Positions 55,101 to 64,000 of a stretch of 64,000 bases of DNA are shown here, piece after piece. Position numbers and translations under genes: made by a program. The stretch's first letter is position 1, and every line of letters starts with the position of its first letter. The notes under the pieces were generated by a model that saw only the letters and a program-made list of their open reading frames with translations, was not told the origin of the DNA and did not search any database. This DNA comes from Haliclystus octoradiatus. Its lineage: Eukaryota > Cnidaria > Staurozoa > Stauromedusae > Haliclystidae. Location: positions 25,468,207 through 25,532,206 of the forward strand of contig OU744451.1 in the NCBI GenBank assembly GCA_916610825.1. The letters are read 5' to 3'.

Positions 55101-57356
55101 TCATACTCATTTTGAATATTAAATTCTGTGATTTCATTTGAAACTATACCTACACAGCGGTAGAAAATTTCCTTTACGTAGATGTAATGTTATGCCAATG
55201 AATATTGCAATATCGGCTTCCCCTCTCCTCTGTTTGTAACCCCTGTCATTTACCTTTGATTCTATTCTGATATCTGAACAAACTTGGTCGTATTATCCTG
55301 CTCTCGTAATTTAATAGCTATAACTACCCGCATAACAGTAGCAGTATTATGTAGTAGTGTCCATTGATGCATAGTTTGTATTCCCCTATACAAACTATGA
55401 TTAATGACATCCAAACGGTGTTGCATACAAGTGTACATGAGATTGTAATTTCGTACAAGAAAATGCTGATTCTTGATGTCAGACACATGAATTTTATGAA
55501 TCAGATTGTTATATTGATTAAATGTGTATGGACGAAAATCTCAGATTAGTGGAATATAAGCTTTTATTTTACGTTTTACGTCGTGAAAGCGTCACGAAAA
55601 ATACGCTGACGTTATAACCAGGTGCGCTTTATTCTATTGTAGCAATTCTGATGAATAGAGATTGCAAATTTTTGGCTTTAAATGAACAGAATAATTCGCA
55701 AGAAAGCAGGTGGCTTGTTAATAAGTGATCCGATTGAGTATGATATCAGCAGGCGGCCATCGTCAAACGTCAAACAAAATGCTAAGGATTAGTAAATATG
55801 ATCCTACGCTATCAGTGAAATCAAAGCATGCGATACAACCTAATTGGTCACAAAAGGCGAACAATGTGCAACTAATAATATAATTATTACATCTATCACG
55901 AGGGAGCAATTAAGAGACAATTTGATTAGTAAAGAAAATGAATATGATCTTAATCAGATAATACTACCAAGGGTATACATATCATCTTGTTTCATTCCAT
56001 CACAAATCTAATCATTTCTCTATTGATTATATATATGTGTAGGATGCATAGCCAGAAACAACGTAAAATACGCACCAACGTTCTTATCAAGAAAACAATC
56101 ATTATCATCAGTTAAACGCAACCAAAGTAATACCAAAGTAATACCTGGCGAAAGAAATTCATCGAATGCCATAGTTAACACTTTACCATTGGCATCAAAA
56201 TTCAATTCTACCATCGCATCAACTAATGAACCACAACGTGCAACCAAAAGAAAAAAGACGACAGCTGCTGCAGGAGATGATAAAATGATTCCAGATTCTG
56301 CTGCTGCATATGAAAAACTGACTACATCAAATGAAAACAAACCACGGCAAAACGATAAGATAATCACAACACATGATCAAGTGATATCAGAAGGGTCCTG
56401 CAAGGTGTCCACCATCTCGTCATCTGCAATTGATTTAGCTAGATCTATTATTGCAGCAAGCGCAACAAACACCGCCATTAAGGATTGCATGATACAAAAT
56501 GATAAACTAAAAAAGAAAAGACCAACTGCCATCCTATTAGATCACGAAAAAGTTGAAAATCTGTTGAGACTAAATCAGGTCGGTTTGATTCGTCTCGTGC
56601 AGTTTGCAGTGTATCAAAGACAAAGTCATCATCATCATCATCATTTATTCAGTCTCTGTCACAGCTTGAATTCACAATATGATGCTTTTCTATAGGGCAT
56701 GGTGATACCTGCAAAATTATATCCAATATACTCCGCATAATTAAATATATATCAATAAATATTAATGTTCCTCTTCGAAAATGATTGCACCTTACAAAAA
56801 TCCTAAATATATCCCTTTCAATTCAGTTAAAGAAGACACGGTATCAAAAAAACCCTCGAGACAAGTTGCTCTAACGCTAGAAATATCATCGGAATATAGA
56901 TTCTAAATTTAATTTACTTGGTTTCGGAATAGATGGGTCTTATCGTTATAGGAAACTAAATCATGTCTCCTCTGCGCTGGTGGTCAGGTCCTGAACTTAT
57001 ACAATACAGTAAATATAATATCGGAGATTATTCTATCTGAAAGAGCGGAAATCTGACTGATTATTTACAGGATCTCTAGATGAAATTAATTGTGTCCCAG
57101 GCCAAAAAGCACAGTTATTGATTTGAATATATGGTAATTAACAAGAGAGTGCTTAGATCATATCTCACTGACTTGAACACCAATATTATTTCATATTACT
57201 CTATGTACGGACAATAACCCTTTCATTGTTCCCATTTAGTTCAACAAGATCAATGTACCATCGCTAAGGGCGTGGCTTCGAAAGAACGGCACGCCCTGCA
57301 GATCGACCACCAAGAAGGACGAGATGATAGAGCTAGCAAGATCAAAACTAAGCTAA
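49178..57356 (+). CDS. C18orf63: C18orf63 homologue, uncharacterised protein with C-terminal SAP-like motif
   Basis: Function unknown in the family. Coding exons: 49178-49299, 49403-49481, 50795-50906, 51007-51048, 51413-51486, 51596-51699, 51771-51867, 53898-53974, 54555-54850, 56043-56578 and 57240-57356 (551 aa). The order of conserved segments follows the human protein: GLFFAPVPDFKAL at the start, CRELLFTHQNLLLSPS, CLNYSILQRLSPIWNR, VKGRDFLIQ, YGYKLPHAP, then VYPEWCVRC and DITRSFIDDLRSRMPFICG. The tenth exon is a lysine/serine-rich, low-complexity linker with KRKK. The last exon resembles a SAP motif (VPSLRAWLRKNGTP...KKDEMIELA), a DNA-binding fold, so nuclear action is possible but inferred. 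The exon-10 donor (GTCGGT) is weak; without splicing the frame ends at 56695 after a His run. Confidence 0.88.
50092..50406 (-). pseudogene. LINE ORF2 C-terminal fragment in C18orf63 intron 2
   Basis: 104 codons ending RVIPWWNSLSEKLVTSASFS followed by TFKRGLDE, the typical end of CR1/L2-type ORF2 proteins. Antisense to the host gene and 5' truncated. Confidence 0.7.
51320..51380 (+). repeat. tRNA-like sequence upstream of C18orf63 exon 5
   Basis: CCGTGGCTTAAGATGGTAGAG resembles a tRNA box A and TCTGAGTTCTATT a weak box B. Possibly an old SINE head, very close to the exon 5 acceptor. Confidence 0.3.
51898..52236. mobile_element. Nested TIR elements in C18orf63 intron 7
   Basis: The inner element 51965-52195 starts CAGTGAAACCTGTATATAAC and ends GTTATAAGCAG-type inverted (CTTATAACAGGTTTGACTG), flanked by TA on both sides: pogo-like MITE. 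Outside it, AATGAGAGTCAAAAATGAAA (from 51899) and TTTCATTTTTGACTCTCATT (to about 52234) are inverted arms, so it sits inside, or captured, a second element. A two-block repeat fragment (52030-52085) is inserted in the inner element. Confidence 0.65.
52767..52845 (-). mobile_element. SINE 3' fragment
   Basis: AAGTAAATAAGTAATTTCGA followed by CGGTATCG and CTCCTCTATTTCTAGAGAAG matches the tail end of the SINE at 40490-40570. Confidence 0.5.
53174..53326 (+). pseudogene. LINE ORF2 terminal fragment
   Basis: The frame reads NRVIPLWDSLPEDIVSSKTI then SIFEFKIEKI before a TAA at 53324-53326, the classic end of CR1/L2 ORF2. Confidence 0.7.
53560..53654. mobile_element. Short foldback related to 34025-34191
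   Basis: Arms TATAATAAAAGAAGTCAAAG / CTTTGACTCCTTTTATTATA with a six-base loop. The arm sequence equals the outer part of the gpi intron 19 palindrome, but the centre is different. Preceded by GTGCTCGATATCATTTGACA. Confidence 0.8.
54041..54130. mobile_element. GC-rich 90-bp foldback with target duplication, C18orf63 intron 8
   Basis: Arms GCCTCATTCCATCACGGCCC...TCATTTCCGCGCGGCGCT and their inverse fold on a short loop. The 13-base sequence TAACGAAGACGTA flanks both sides (54028-54040 and 54131-54143). If the flanking TA belongs to the element, the duplication is 9 bp (ACGAAGACG), as in Mutator-like elements. Confidence 0.75.
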
Positions 57357-60300
57357 TTAATTAATTGCAACAATTGGACTTTAAACCGCTACAAATTATA
57401 AAGGATCTGTAGAATATATTTTTGAATTTGTAGAATGATTAGATTGTTGTTGTTAGGCAAACGCTCTAGCATTCCAAGCGATTTAATCGTTGATCGAAAC
57501 CTTAAAATCCGCACATCTATTTGACCTTTGGGGTATGACGCATAGATGAAATCCGTCGATCAGTTTCAGAAGATATTTTAAACCTTGTATTATCTCAGAT
57601 TGTATTTATTAACTGTGGGATACTTTACAAATCAGTTCAACAATGTCTTTATATACAAAACACAACTATGGACACATTGACAGTCACATACGAAGGTTTA
57701 CTTTGAAATAAAACAACCAATTTTAAATGCAATAGTTTCAAAACGTCAATTCATTTTGTGGTGAATTATGACTGTGTCCGATGAGCATTCATCCGCAAAG
57801 ATAAGATTTAATCACAAACATAGATATTACTAAGCTGACATGGTCATACAGCGCCGTGAAAACTTATTATGTAGCACAAGCAGTAAAACGTTAACAAAAC
57901 TTTGAAACAAAAAACAGGATAGTTTTATTTTCCTGCAAATTATCTTGACAATCAAAATCCTTTCTGATAAATTTAGACATGTCTCTATTTATAGAAACTA
58001 TTTACAGGATTAAATTATAGTTGACTGAATGCGCGGTTAAGTCGGTACTGGAATTTAACGATATAATGAGCTTAAAAATGAAGAAGAGATTTCGTTCATA
58101 AAAATGAAAAAAGCTAGAGATTTCATTTCAGATAATTAGAAAACGAAAATTTACTCAACGGCAAAAACTAATATATAAACATCATTTGCATTCATACCAA
58201 AATTTATATTCGTTTTGTTCTTTCGGAAATGTTAATTAAGAATTTTCAGTTTCTTTCGATTTTATTGCAATGCATCATATTACGAAAGTGTTGCGAAAAA
58301 AACTGGGATGAGAAATGATTTGATTTCATCTACAATCTTTACAGTTTTATAATTTTAATGTAATATAACAAGTACAATCAATTTATTTAAGTCTAATTAG
58401 TTTCGCTTGAGTGGTCACCAAAAGTTTTCAAAAAAGAAATTATTACAAAACACTATTGATGGCTTATTTTTCTTTAGATAGGTGACGTGTATCAAATATG
58501 TTTCTATAGAAGTTTCTAACGGATCGAAAGAATAATAAATTGTTACCATTTTCTCACGCGTGAGTTCTATAACAATAATGAGTTTGTTATTTCATGTCAA
58601 AAGACATACAAGATTTACGTTCCAGCGGTATTAACACAAAAGGATTGACGAACGTAGGAAATTGGATGATCTGCCAAGTAACAAAGGCAGACAGACATGT
58701 TTAGTCATCCGGTAGAACTATCATCCATGGGCTCCGTAACAATATTCAAGAAACAATAAAAGTCATCAACGCCGTCTCAACTATACAAAACTGCATCTAG
58801 CAATATCAAGTTAAAATAATTTCAAGGTATATAAAACCGTTTTGTAAACACTTTTGAAAGCATATATGACGTATGAGAGATAAGCTGCATAGCAACACTA
58901 GCACGTGACTAGCTGCATCACGGGACGGAACCGTGTTATTAATAACAGGCAGTACCCCTACTCTTGGACACGTGGGAACAGGTTCAGAAACTAATTAATT
59001 ACCATGTGTTTACGCAAATACAAGACAGGAAAATGACGCATTTCAAGATCGATACCTCTTTTAGTATAATTAAAATTAACTAGTAAAACGAGGAACGCAT
59101 TCTTCGGCTAATCGCTCTGATTTAACGCTAGTAGAGCCTAGACAATGAAGCGTGGTGGGGTGAAGCGAAGAACCCCACTCCAATTGTACTGCATTGTTAC
59201 AGAAAATCGTTTTCTTTTCTAAAGAAACTGTTTCTGCACGGCAGGAGTATAATCTCAAAAAGAAAAAACAAGTTGGCTTTGTTTTCATATTAACGCCATA
59301 TCATACATGGCAACTAGTAAAATAATTCTCTTCACAAAGAATAATGATAATAATTATACAACTAAGAGGAAAAAGAGCGAGTTTACTTTAAGTAAATATA
59401 CATGTATAGCAATATAAATACGCCGTTTTGACGGCATCGAGTGTTTGTGGAAATATAAGTTCACATGCCGAAAAATGAATAAATATTACGCCTATTCAAA
59501 CGCATTGGTTACCGATCTTTTATTTTAATCGATTGTATTTAGCAAACGGATACAGCGCGACATTTAATAAAGCGAATGTTATCCGAATAAGAAAAATAAA
59601 GAAGAAATTAAAACTATATTCATAACATCAAATAGTAATATACTATAAAAAAGCGTAAGAATACTCTCATCTCATCGATTTTGTAGTCCGTAGTTACAGA
59701 GTCTGTTGGCTGAGTAGTACATCAAACATATTAAACAAACATATGAGCTTAAAGCGCGCTGTTGTTGCCATCTGCCCCATTTCAAAACCATTATGAAAAT
59801 ACAAGATTCAATGTTCCGTAGTTTTGTACAACCAAATTATACAAACGAATATTTCAAATGTTCTGTGTGTGTGCTTAAACCAATCGACATCATGTTGAAG
59901 AACGGGATAGATTCGTTGATTGTGATGATGTTGTGTGGCGGGCTGACTAACTATTAGTTGTTGTTACCTATTAAAATAATAACAATTGTATTAGGATATA
60001 AGCTTGAGACAATATCTCAAAAAGACTATCAGTTAGTATAGATACCATTATATTAATAGATGTTCATTTATTGTTAGAAATAAAACACTGTACTCCCCCC
60101 TATAGCCGTTATACGATAGGCTTATAATATCGTTTGCTTTTGACGACAATAAAAACAAGTTAGAACAATCCCGTTATGTAAAGCACCAACCCTTTATCAA
60201 TCTTTAGAGGATGTCATGTTTTCATTCAACTATTCTTATTATGATCACGATGAAAACATTAAAAGATTTACAGGTAATTCATATGGTATTGTCTGACAAA

Positions 60301-60631
60301 TGTACACAAAACGATCAATGCCTGTTTTATGATAATAAAAACGAAACACGAGAGACATTGTGCATCTCCAATCCGCCTTTCTTGTGAACTGACGCGAAAG
60401 CCACTTTTCTTTCGACAGCTAAACTGATACTACTGTCTTTCATTTATTCTGTATATTGTTTTTAACTTACAAGGTTATATATCAATGTACCACATATTCA
60501 CATATACGACAAGTGGGACCCAACTGTATTGGAATTTTACACGCGGTCGGTAAAGACACTTTTGAAACGAAACTTAAATAACATGGCGCTAAGTAAGTGC
60601 TATAGCATACCTTATTAATTACTAAGTTGAA
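57357..60631. other. Non-coding region between C18orf63 and the Sox gene
   Basis: The two genes converge here. An AATAAA near 57711 may end the C18orf63 transcript, and TTTATT at about 60441 and 60066 could serve the Sox transcript on the minus strand. No exon, RNA gene or clear repeat is seen in the 3 kb. It is unusually free of the intronic repeat families and may contain conserved regulatory DNA. Confidence 0.45.
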
Positions 60632-61609
60632 TCATAGCAGAACTGGAACGTACGCCACTGGTCGTGATATTTCTTGCTGTGGCTGCCATACGCGTTGCTG
60701 TTGTTGACTATCAGGTGACGATGCCGTTGACGGGACATTTGGACCAAGACCATACGATGATGATACCGTAGGGGACGAAGCCATGGCAGAGTTACTATTA
60801 CTGCTACTATGCTTATTTAATAAACCATCACCATCTGATGAAATACTCGAACGGGTCTCGTCTGATCCCGCGTAACGGTGTTGCTGGCCACCACTAACGC
60901 CATTAGCTGATACAGGACTTGGATACTGGCTGGATTGTGCACCGTAATATTTGTGATTATGTGCTGCGTTGCTACTCATGTAATCACCACGGAACGCCAT
61001 GGAATTATTCGCATCTTGAGATGGAGTAGAAGGCATGTTATTTGATGCATATTTGTAGCTATTTGGCGATGACGATGGGACGTTCATACCTAGATTAAAA
61101 CCAGGATAGATAACGGGATATGTCGGTGTCATCGATGGGTGATATGATGCCGTATTGCCAGCATTTAATTTAGCGTACATTGCTTCGTTACTACCTAGGT
61201 TATTCATCGTCATGGCCATGTTTATACCTTGTGGTAATTGACCCATTGTAGGTTGATGGTATTTCCCATCTATTCCCATCATGCCAGGTGTCATAGCGTT
61301 GGGGTAAGATGGATACAGACCGACGTCTTTTTTTAACTGTTTAGGTTTGCGTCGTTTTGGTTTATATTTGTAGTCGGGATGTTCTTGAATGTGAATTGCT
61401 TGTAATCGTTTCGCTTCGTCAATGAACGGTTGCTTCTCCTCTTGGGACATGCATTTCCACATAGCACCAAGTCTTTTGGATATTTCTGAATTATGCATCC
61501 GTGGATTCTCTTGTGCCATTTGTCTTCGTTTACCCCTGGACCAAACCATAAACGCGTTCATCGGCCTTTTCACGTGGCCATCTTCTTGCTTTCCCATAGT
61601 ATTTATCAT
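60632..61609 (-). CDS. SoxB: SoxB-type HMG-box transcription factor
   Basis: Sequence-specific DNA-bending transcription factor of the nucleus; SoxB proteins maintain neural/ectodermal progenitors. Single open frame of 325 aa. The HMG box starts almost at once ([20 protein letters not shown]) and runs to about residue 92, with [24 protein letters not shown] and [17 protein letters not shown]. The RPMNAFMVW signature and short N-terminus place it in group B; the KPKQLKKD tail is closer to B2 (Sox14/21) than B1, but several substitutions ([12 protein letters not shown]) make it divergent. The rest is Ser/Pro/Gln/Asn/Met-rich, an activation- or repression-type low-complexity region, ending AYVPVLL. 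Two ATGs open the frame (residues 1 and 5); the second, MGKQEDG, may be used instead. A 5' UTR intron precedes it. Confidence 0.93.
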   Translation of the reverse strand: MINTMGKQEDGHVKRPMNAFMVWSRGKRRQMAQENPRMHNSEISKRLGAMWKCMSQEEKQPFIDEAKRLQAIHIQEHPDYKYKPKRRKPKQLKKDVGLYPSYPNAMTPGMMGIDGKYHQPTMGQLPQGINMAMTMNNLGSNEAMYAKLNAGNTASYHPSMTPTYPVIYPGFNLGMNVPSSSPNSYKYASNNMPSTPSQDANNSMAFRGDYMSSNAAHNHKYYGAQSSQYPSPVSANGVSGGQQHRYAGSDETRSSISSDGDGLLNKHSSSNSNSAMASSPTVSSSYGLGPNVPSTASSPDSQQQQRVWQPQQEISRPVAYVPVLL

Positions 61610-62015
61610 CCGTGATACTTAGCTTCAAACCGTGGTTTTAATTTCGCGCTTCTCTGTCTGCCTATAAAACAACGCAGATATCAAATTCATATAACAAATA
61701 CAATGACGTTTGAAAATGATATAAAATAAGAAATCAGTGTGTATAATAGTGGAAGACAAACATCTTGAAAAGGGAAACCGCTTGTTCTAACATTTAAAAA
61801 ATAAAAGATAATAAAAGAATTGCTTTTGTGTTCTCATAGTTTAAATATCTATGCCTTGTCAATACTGATTGTCATAAGACACAATGTAGAAATTCAACAA
61901 AATAATTCTGCCGTACCTGTAAAACCTTCGTCGTCTTCAGCTGACCCAACAAATCCAGACGAGTCTCTCTTCTCGTTCTTCGTGATTTGATCAAATACAA
62001 TTTTGCTTTTTACTG
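61610..62015 (-). promoter_or_regulatory. Sox 5' UTR with probable intron
   Basis: On the minus strand a donor ACAG|GTACGG (G of GT at 61916) and an acceptor TTTTATAG|GCAG (exon resumes at 61661) would remove a 255-base intron, leaving the ATG about 50 bases into exon 2. The first exon would lie above 61917; its start is not determined. Confidence 0.5.
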
Positions 62016-64000
62016 CTTCACTTGCCACCGGCGCCCGCGCAACTATTCAATCCACTTCGCTTGTCTATTGTAGTGTGCAAATTTCGTATTGCACGTTTGT
62101 CGTTCGTTCGTTCGTTTGATTGTCTGAGTGTGTCTCTCTCCCCTATGGGTTGGTACCAGTTGTGTGTTCGAGTGAGGGATTTACCAATCACAGCTTTGTT
62201 CTTTTGTTATTGACTTTGGCGCCCTTTTGAAGCGAATAATGAAATGATACAGATAGACAAACGTTCACTCTCTCTCATTCGCGGCTATCAATTGAAACGC
62301 ATTCAAATAGTCGATACAGTTGAGTGATGTTCTTCGGGACAAATGCGCGCACCAAAAAAGGCATGAGCTGACAGCGCATGAATGACTTAGTATGGATGAT
62401 GACGAAATCATGATTTGCATAACAAGTCATACTACGACGCGGAATGTGCAGATCAGAGCGATTTTCAGCTCATATCCTAGCCAGACAACCAATCACAGGC
62501 TCAGTTACGCTAATGAACAACTACGTCAGTATGATAGCACTACGCTTAAGAATCACTGAACCACGTGCGAACCGATATTTTGCCGGTGACAAGAAGTTGA
62601 CTTTATCTTGATTTCGGCTTTCAGACATTTCATTTGAAGGAGCAAAAGGGTGCGCAAGATGGTAGGCGCAGATTCCACAATGAAATCTATTAAATTGTTT
62701 CAATTTGTTCCTCTGGGATGGAGAGATGATGGGCAGGCAATAGCACAATGAGGCTTTCTTCACCTGTTGACGACTGGCAGGTGCGGGCTATTATTTCACT
62801 GTCCCTGACACACAGCAAACAAAACAGCTGCGGTGAACGTTTGTCTTCTAGTCAATACACGTGCTCTTCGAATACTACGTTTAGGTAATCCAAAGTTAGA
62901 TGTATGTTGAGTGGAAATATCCCGCTATGGAATATTACATGTTTGCAGAGTAAAGATGACTGGATTATAAACTTTATAACATTTAAAAATGTTATACTAA
63001 TCAAAGAGCATTTGTTAGTTTAATCGCGATTTCATTTTCACTCTATTTAATCTGAGATCGAATCAAATCTTCAACTATGGGCTATGTAAATAGCAACGTT
63101 AGTAAGTGCAACCCGCTCAAGCGAAGTCAACCATTAGCCGCTTCTCTTTTCGTTGCAAGATGCTAGCCGAAATGCAATGCAATGAGAAACCCGACAGAAA
63201 TAGCCAGAAGTGAATCATGGGCAACTATGAATAGCCAGAGCTAAATTTGGAAACGGTTACAAAATGACGACAATCACGTCTAGTGAATAGCGCTAATTAC
63301 AACAACAATAGGGCAACGGTAAATGAATAATATTGGGACTTAAAAAATACAATGAATTTTGGCCTTTTGTATTATTGAACAATCGATTATAATTGATATA
63401 AAGGTTTGTGGCTCAAATTAAAAACAACTTCAGGGTCATCTGGGGGAAATTTGAAATACCTGTAAATCAAAAACAAATCAATGGTGGTAACTGTTTGTTG
63501 GTGGCGCTGACATTTTACAATTAAATAATCCATCAATCATTCAAGCTATCAATTAACGAAAATAGAAACATTGCGTGATTTGAGATATCTTATGAAGAAT
63601 GTTTGTTCCTCAACGGAAGCATTTCACAAGTTGTTGTCTATAGTTAGTACCTGGTTCTCAAAATGCCGCCAAAAGAACAGAATGAATGACATAATTATTT
63701 CAATGTACAAATACATAATCTAATCACAGCCATCTATTTCATATCTTACGTCATTATATGACGCCAAGAAGACGCCGTTTTCAATGACGCTGGATCATTA
63801 CGCGGCGTCGCATTATTTCACCGGTGTTATGAAAGGAAAACGGGAAAGAGTTACGTTGCCGTATCAGAGTGTCCGATCGGTGCAGCCCTTCCTCTCATTG
63901 TGAGCCGAAAGAGGGAATTCTTATCCGGGGGCCGGGGGATACAGTATAATCGTATACAGTAGCAAACCTCTCTTGTGATGATTTGGAATGAGAGAAATAA
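62016..64000. other. Upstream flank of the Sox gene, no gene seen
   Basis: Contains the presumed Sox promoter and upstream DNA. The segment at about 62270-62480 and a short GC-richer stretch at 63755-63850 with several TGACGC/GACGCC-like motifs stand out. No exon is supported; the last 200 bases may belong to a neighbouring promoter. Confidence 0.4.

Noticed and set aside
56020..56367. Minus-strand 115-codon frame opposite C18orf63 exon 10
   Set aside because: A shadow of the coding strand; the + strand frame fits the splice phase of the preceding exon.

Overview
The window is a piece of an AT-rich animal genome with spliced protein-coding genes, GT-AG introns from under 100 bases to several kb, and many mobile elements. 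Intron positions and protein sequences of the five conserved multi-exon genes look deuterostome/chordate-like. The presence of TRIQK and C18orf63 homologues, together with compact AT-rich introns, makes an ascidian-type tunicate plausible; this is an inference and not a proven assignment.

Layout. 1-4402: non-coding leader with old repeats. 4403-11623 (+): casein kinase 2 catalytic alpha subunit, 13 coding exons. 14008-16735 (+): TRIQK, a tiny three-exon ER-membrane protein gene. 18494-31349 (+): a 10-exon SLC6 sodium-coupled amino-acid transporter of the SLC6A18/19/20 group. Its fifth intron carries an antisense Ty3/Gypsy LTR retrotransposon with two 159-bp LTRs that read as identical and a 4-bp target duplication; a CR1/L2-like LINE has in turn landed inside the gag zinc-knuckle region. 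31526-32374 (-): an intronless 282-codon gene I do not recognise, tail-to-tail with the transporter. 32830-48824 (-): glucose-6-phosphate isomerase, 21 coding exons (561 aa), whose introns hold a 112-bp tandem array, foldback elements, a tRNA-derived SINE, a hAT-like MITE and retroelement debris. 49178-57356 (+): C18orf63 homologue, 11 coding exons, head-to-head with gpi across about 350 bases, ending in a SAP-like motif. 60632-61609 (-): single-exon-coding SoxB-type HMG-box gene with a likely 5' UTR intron, surrounded by non-coding DNA on both sides. The last 2 kb shows no gene.

The genes are a housekeeping/developmental mix (signalling kinase, glycolysis, transporter, transcription factor), not an operon or a defence island. 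The most unusual content is repeat biology: a 10-bp palindrome GTTCATGAAC amplified across gpi introns, a family with two conserved blocks around a variable AT microsatellite, long near-perfect foldbacks, and a recent nested retrotransposon pair.
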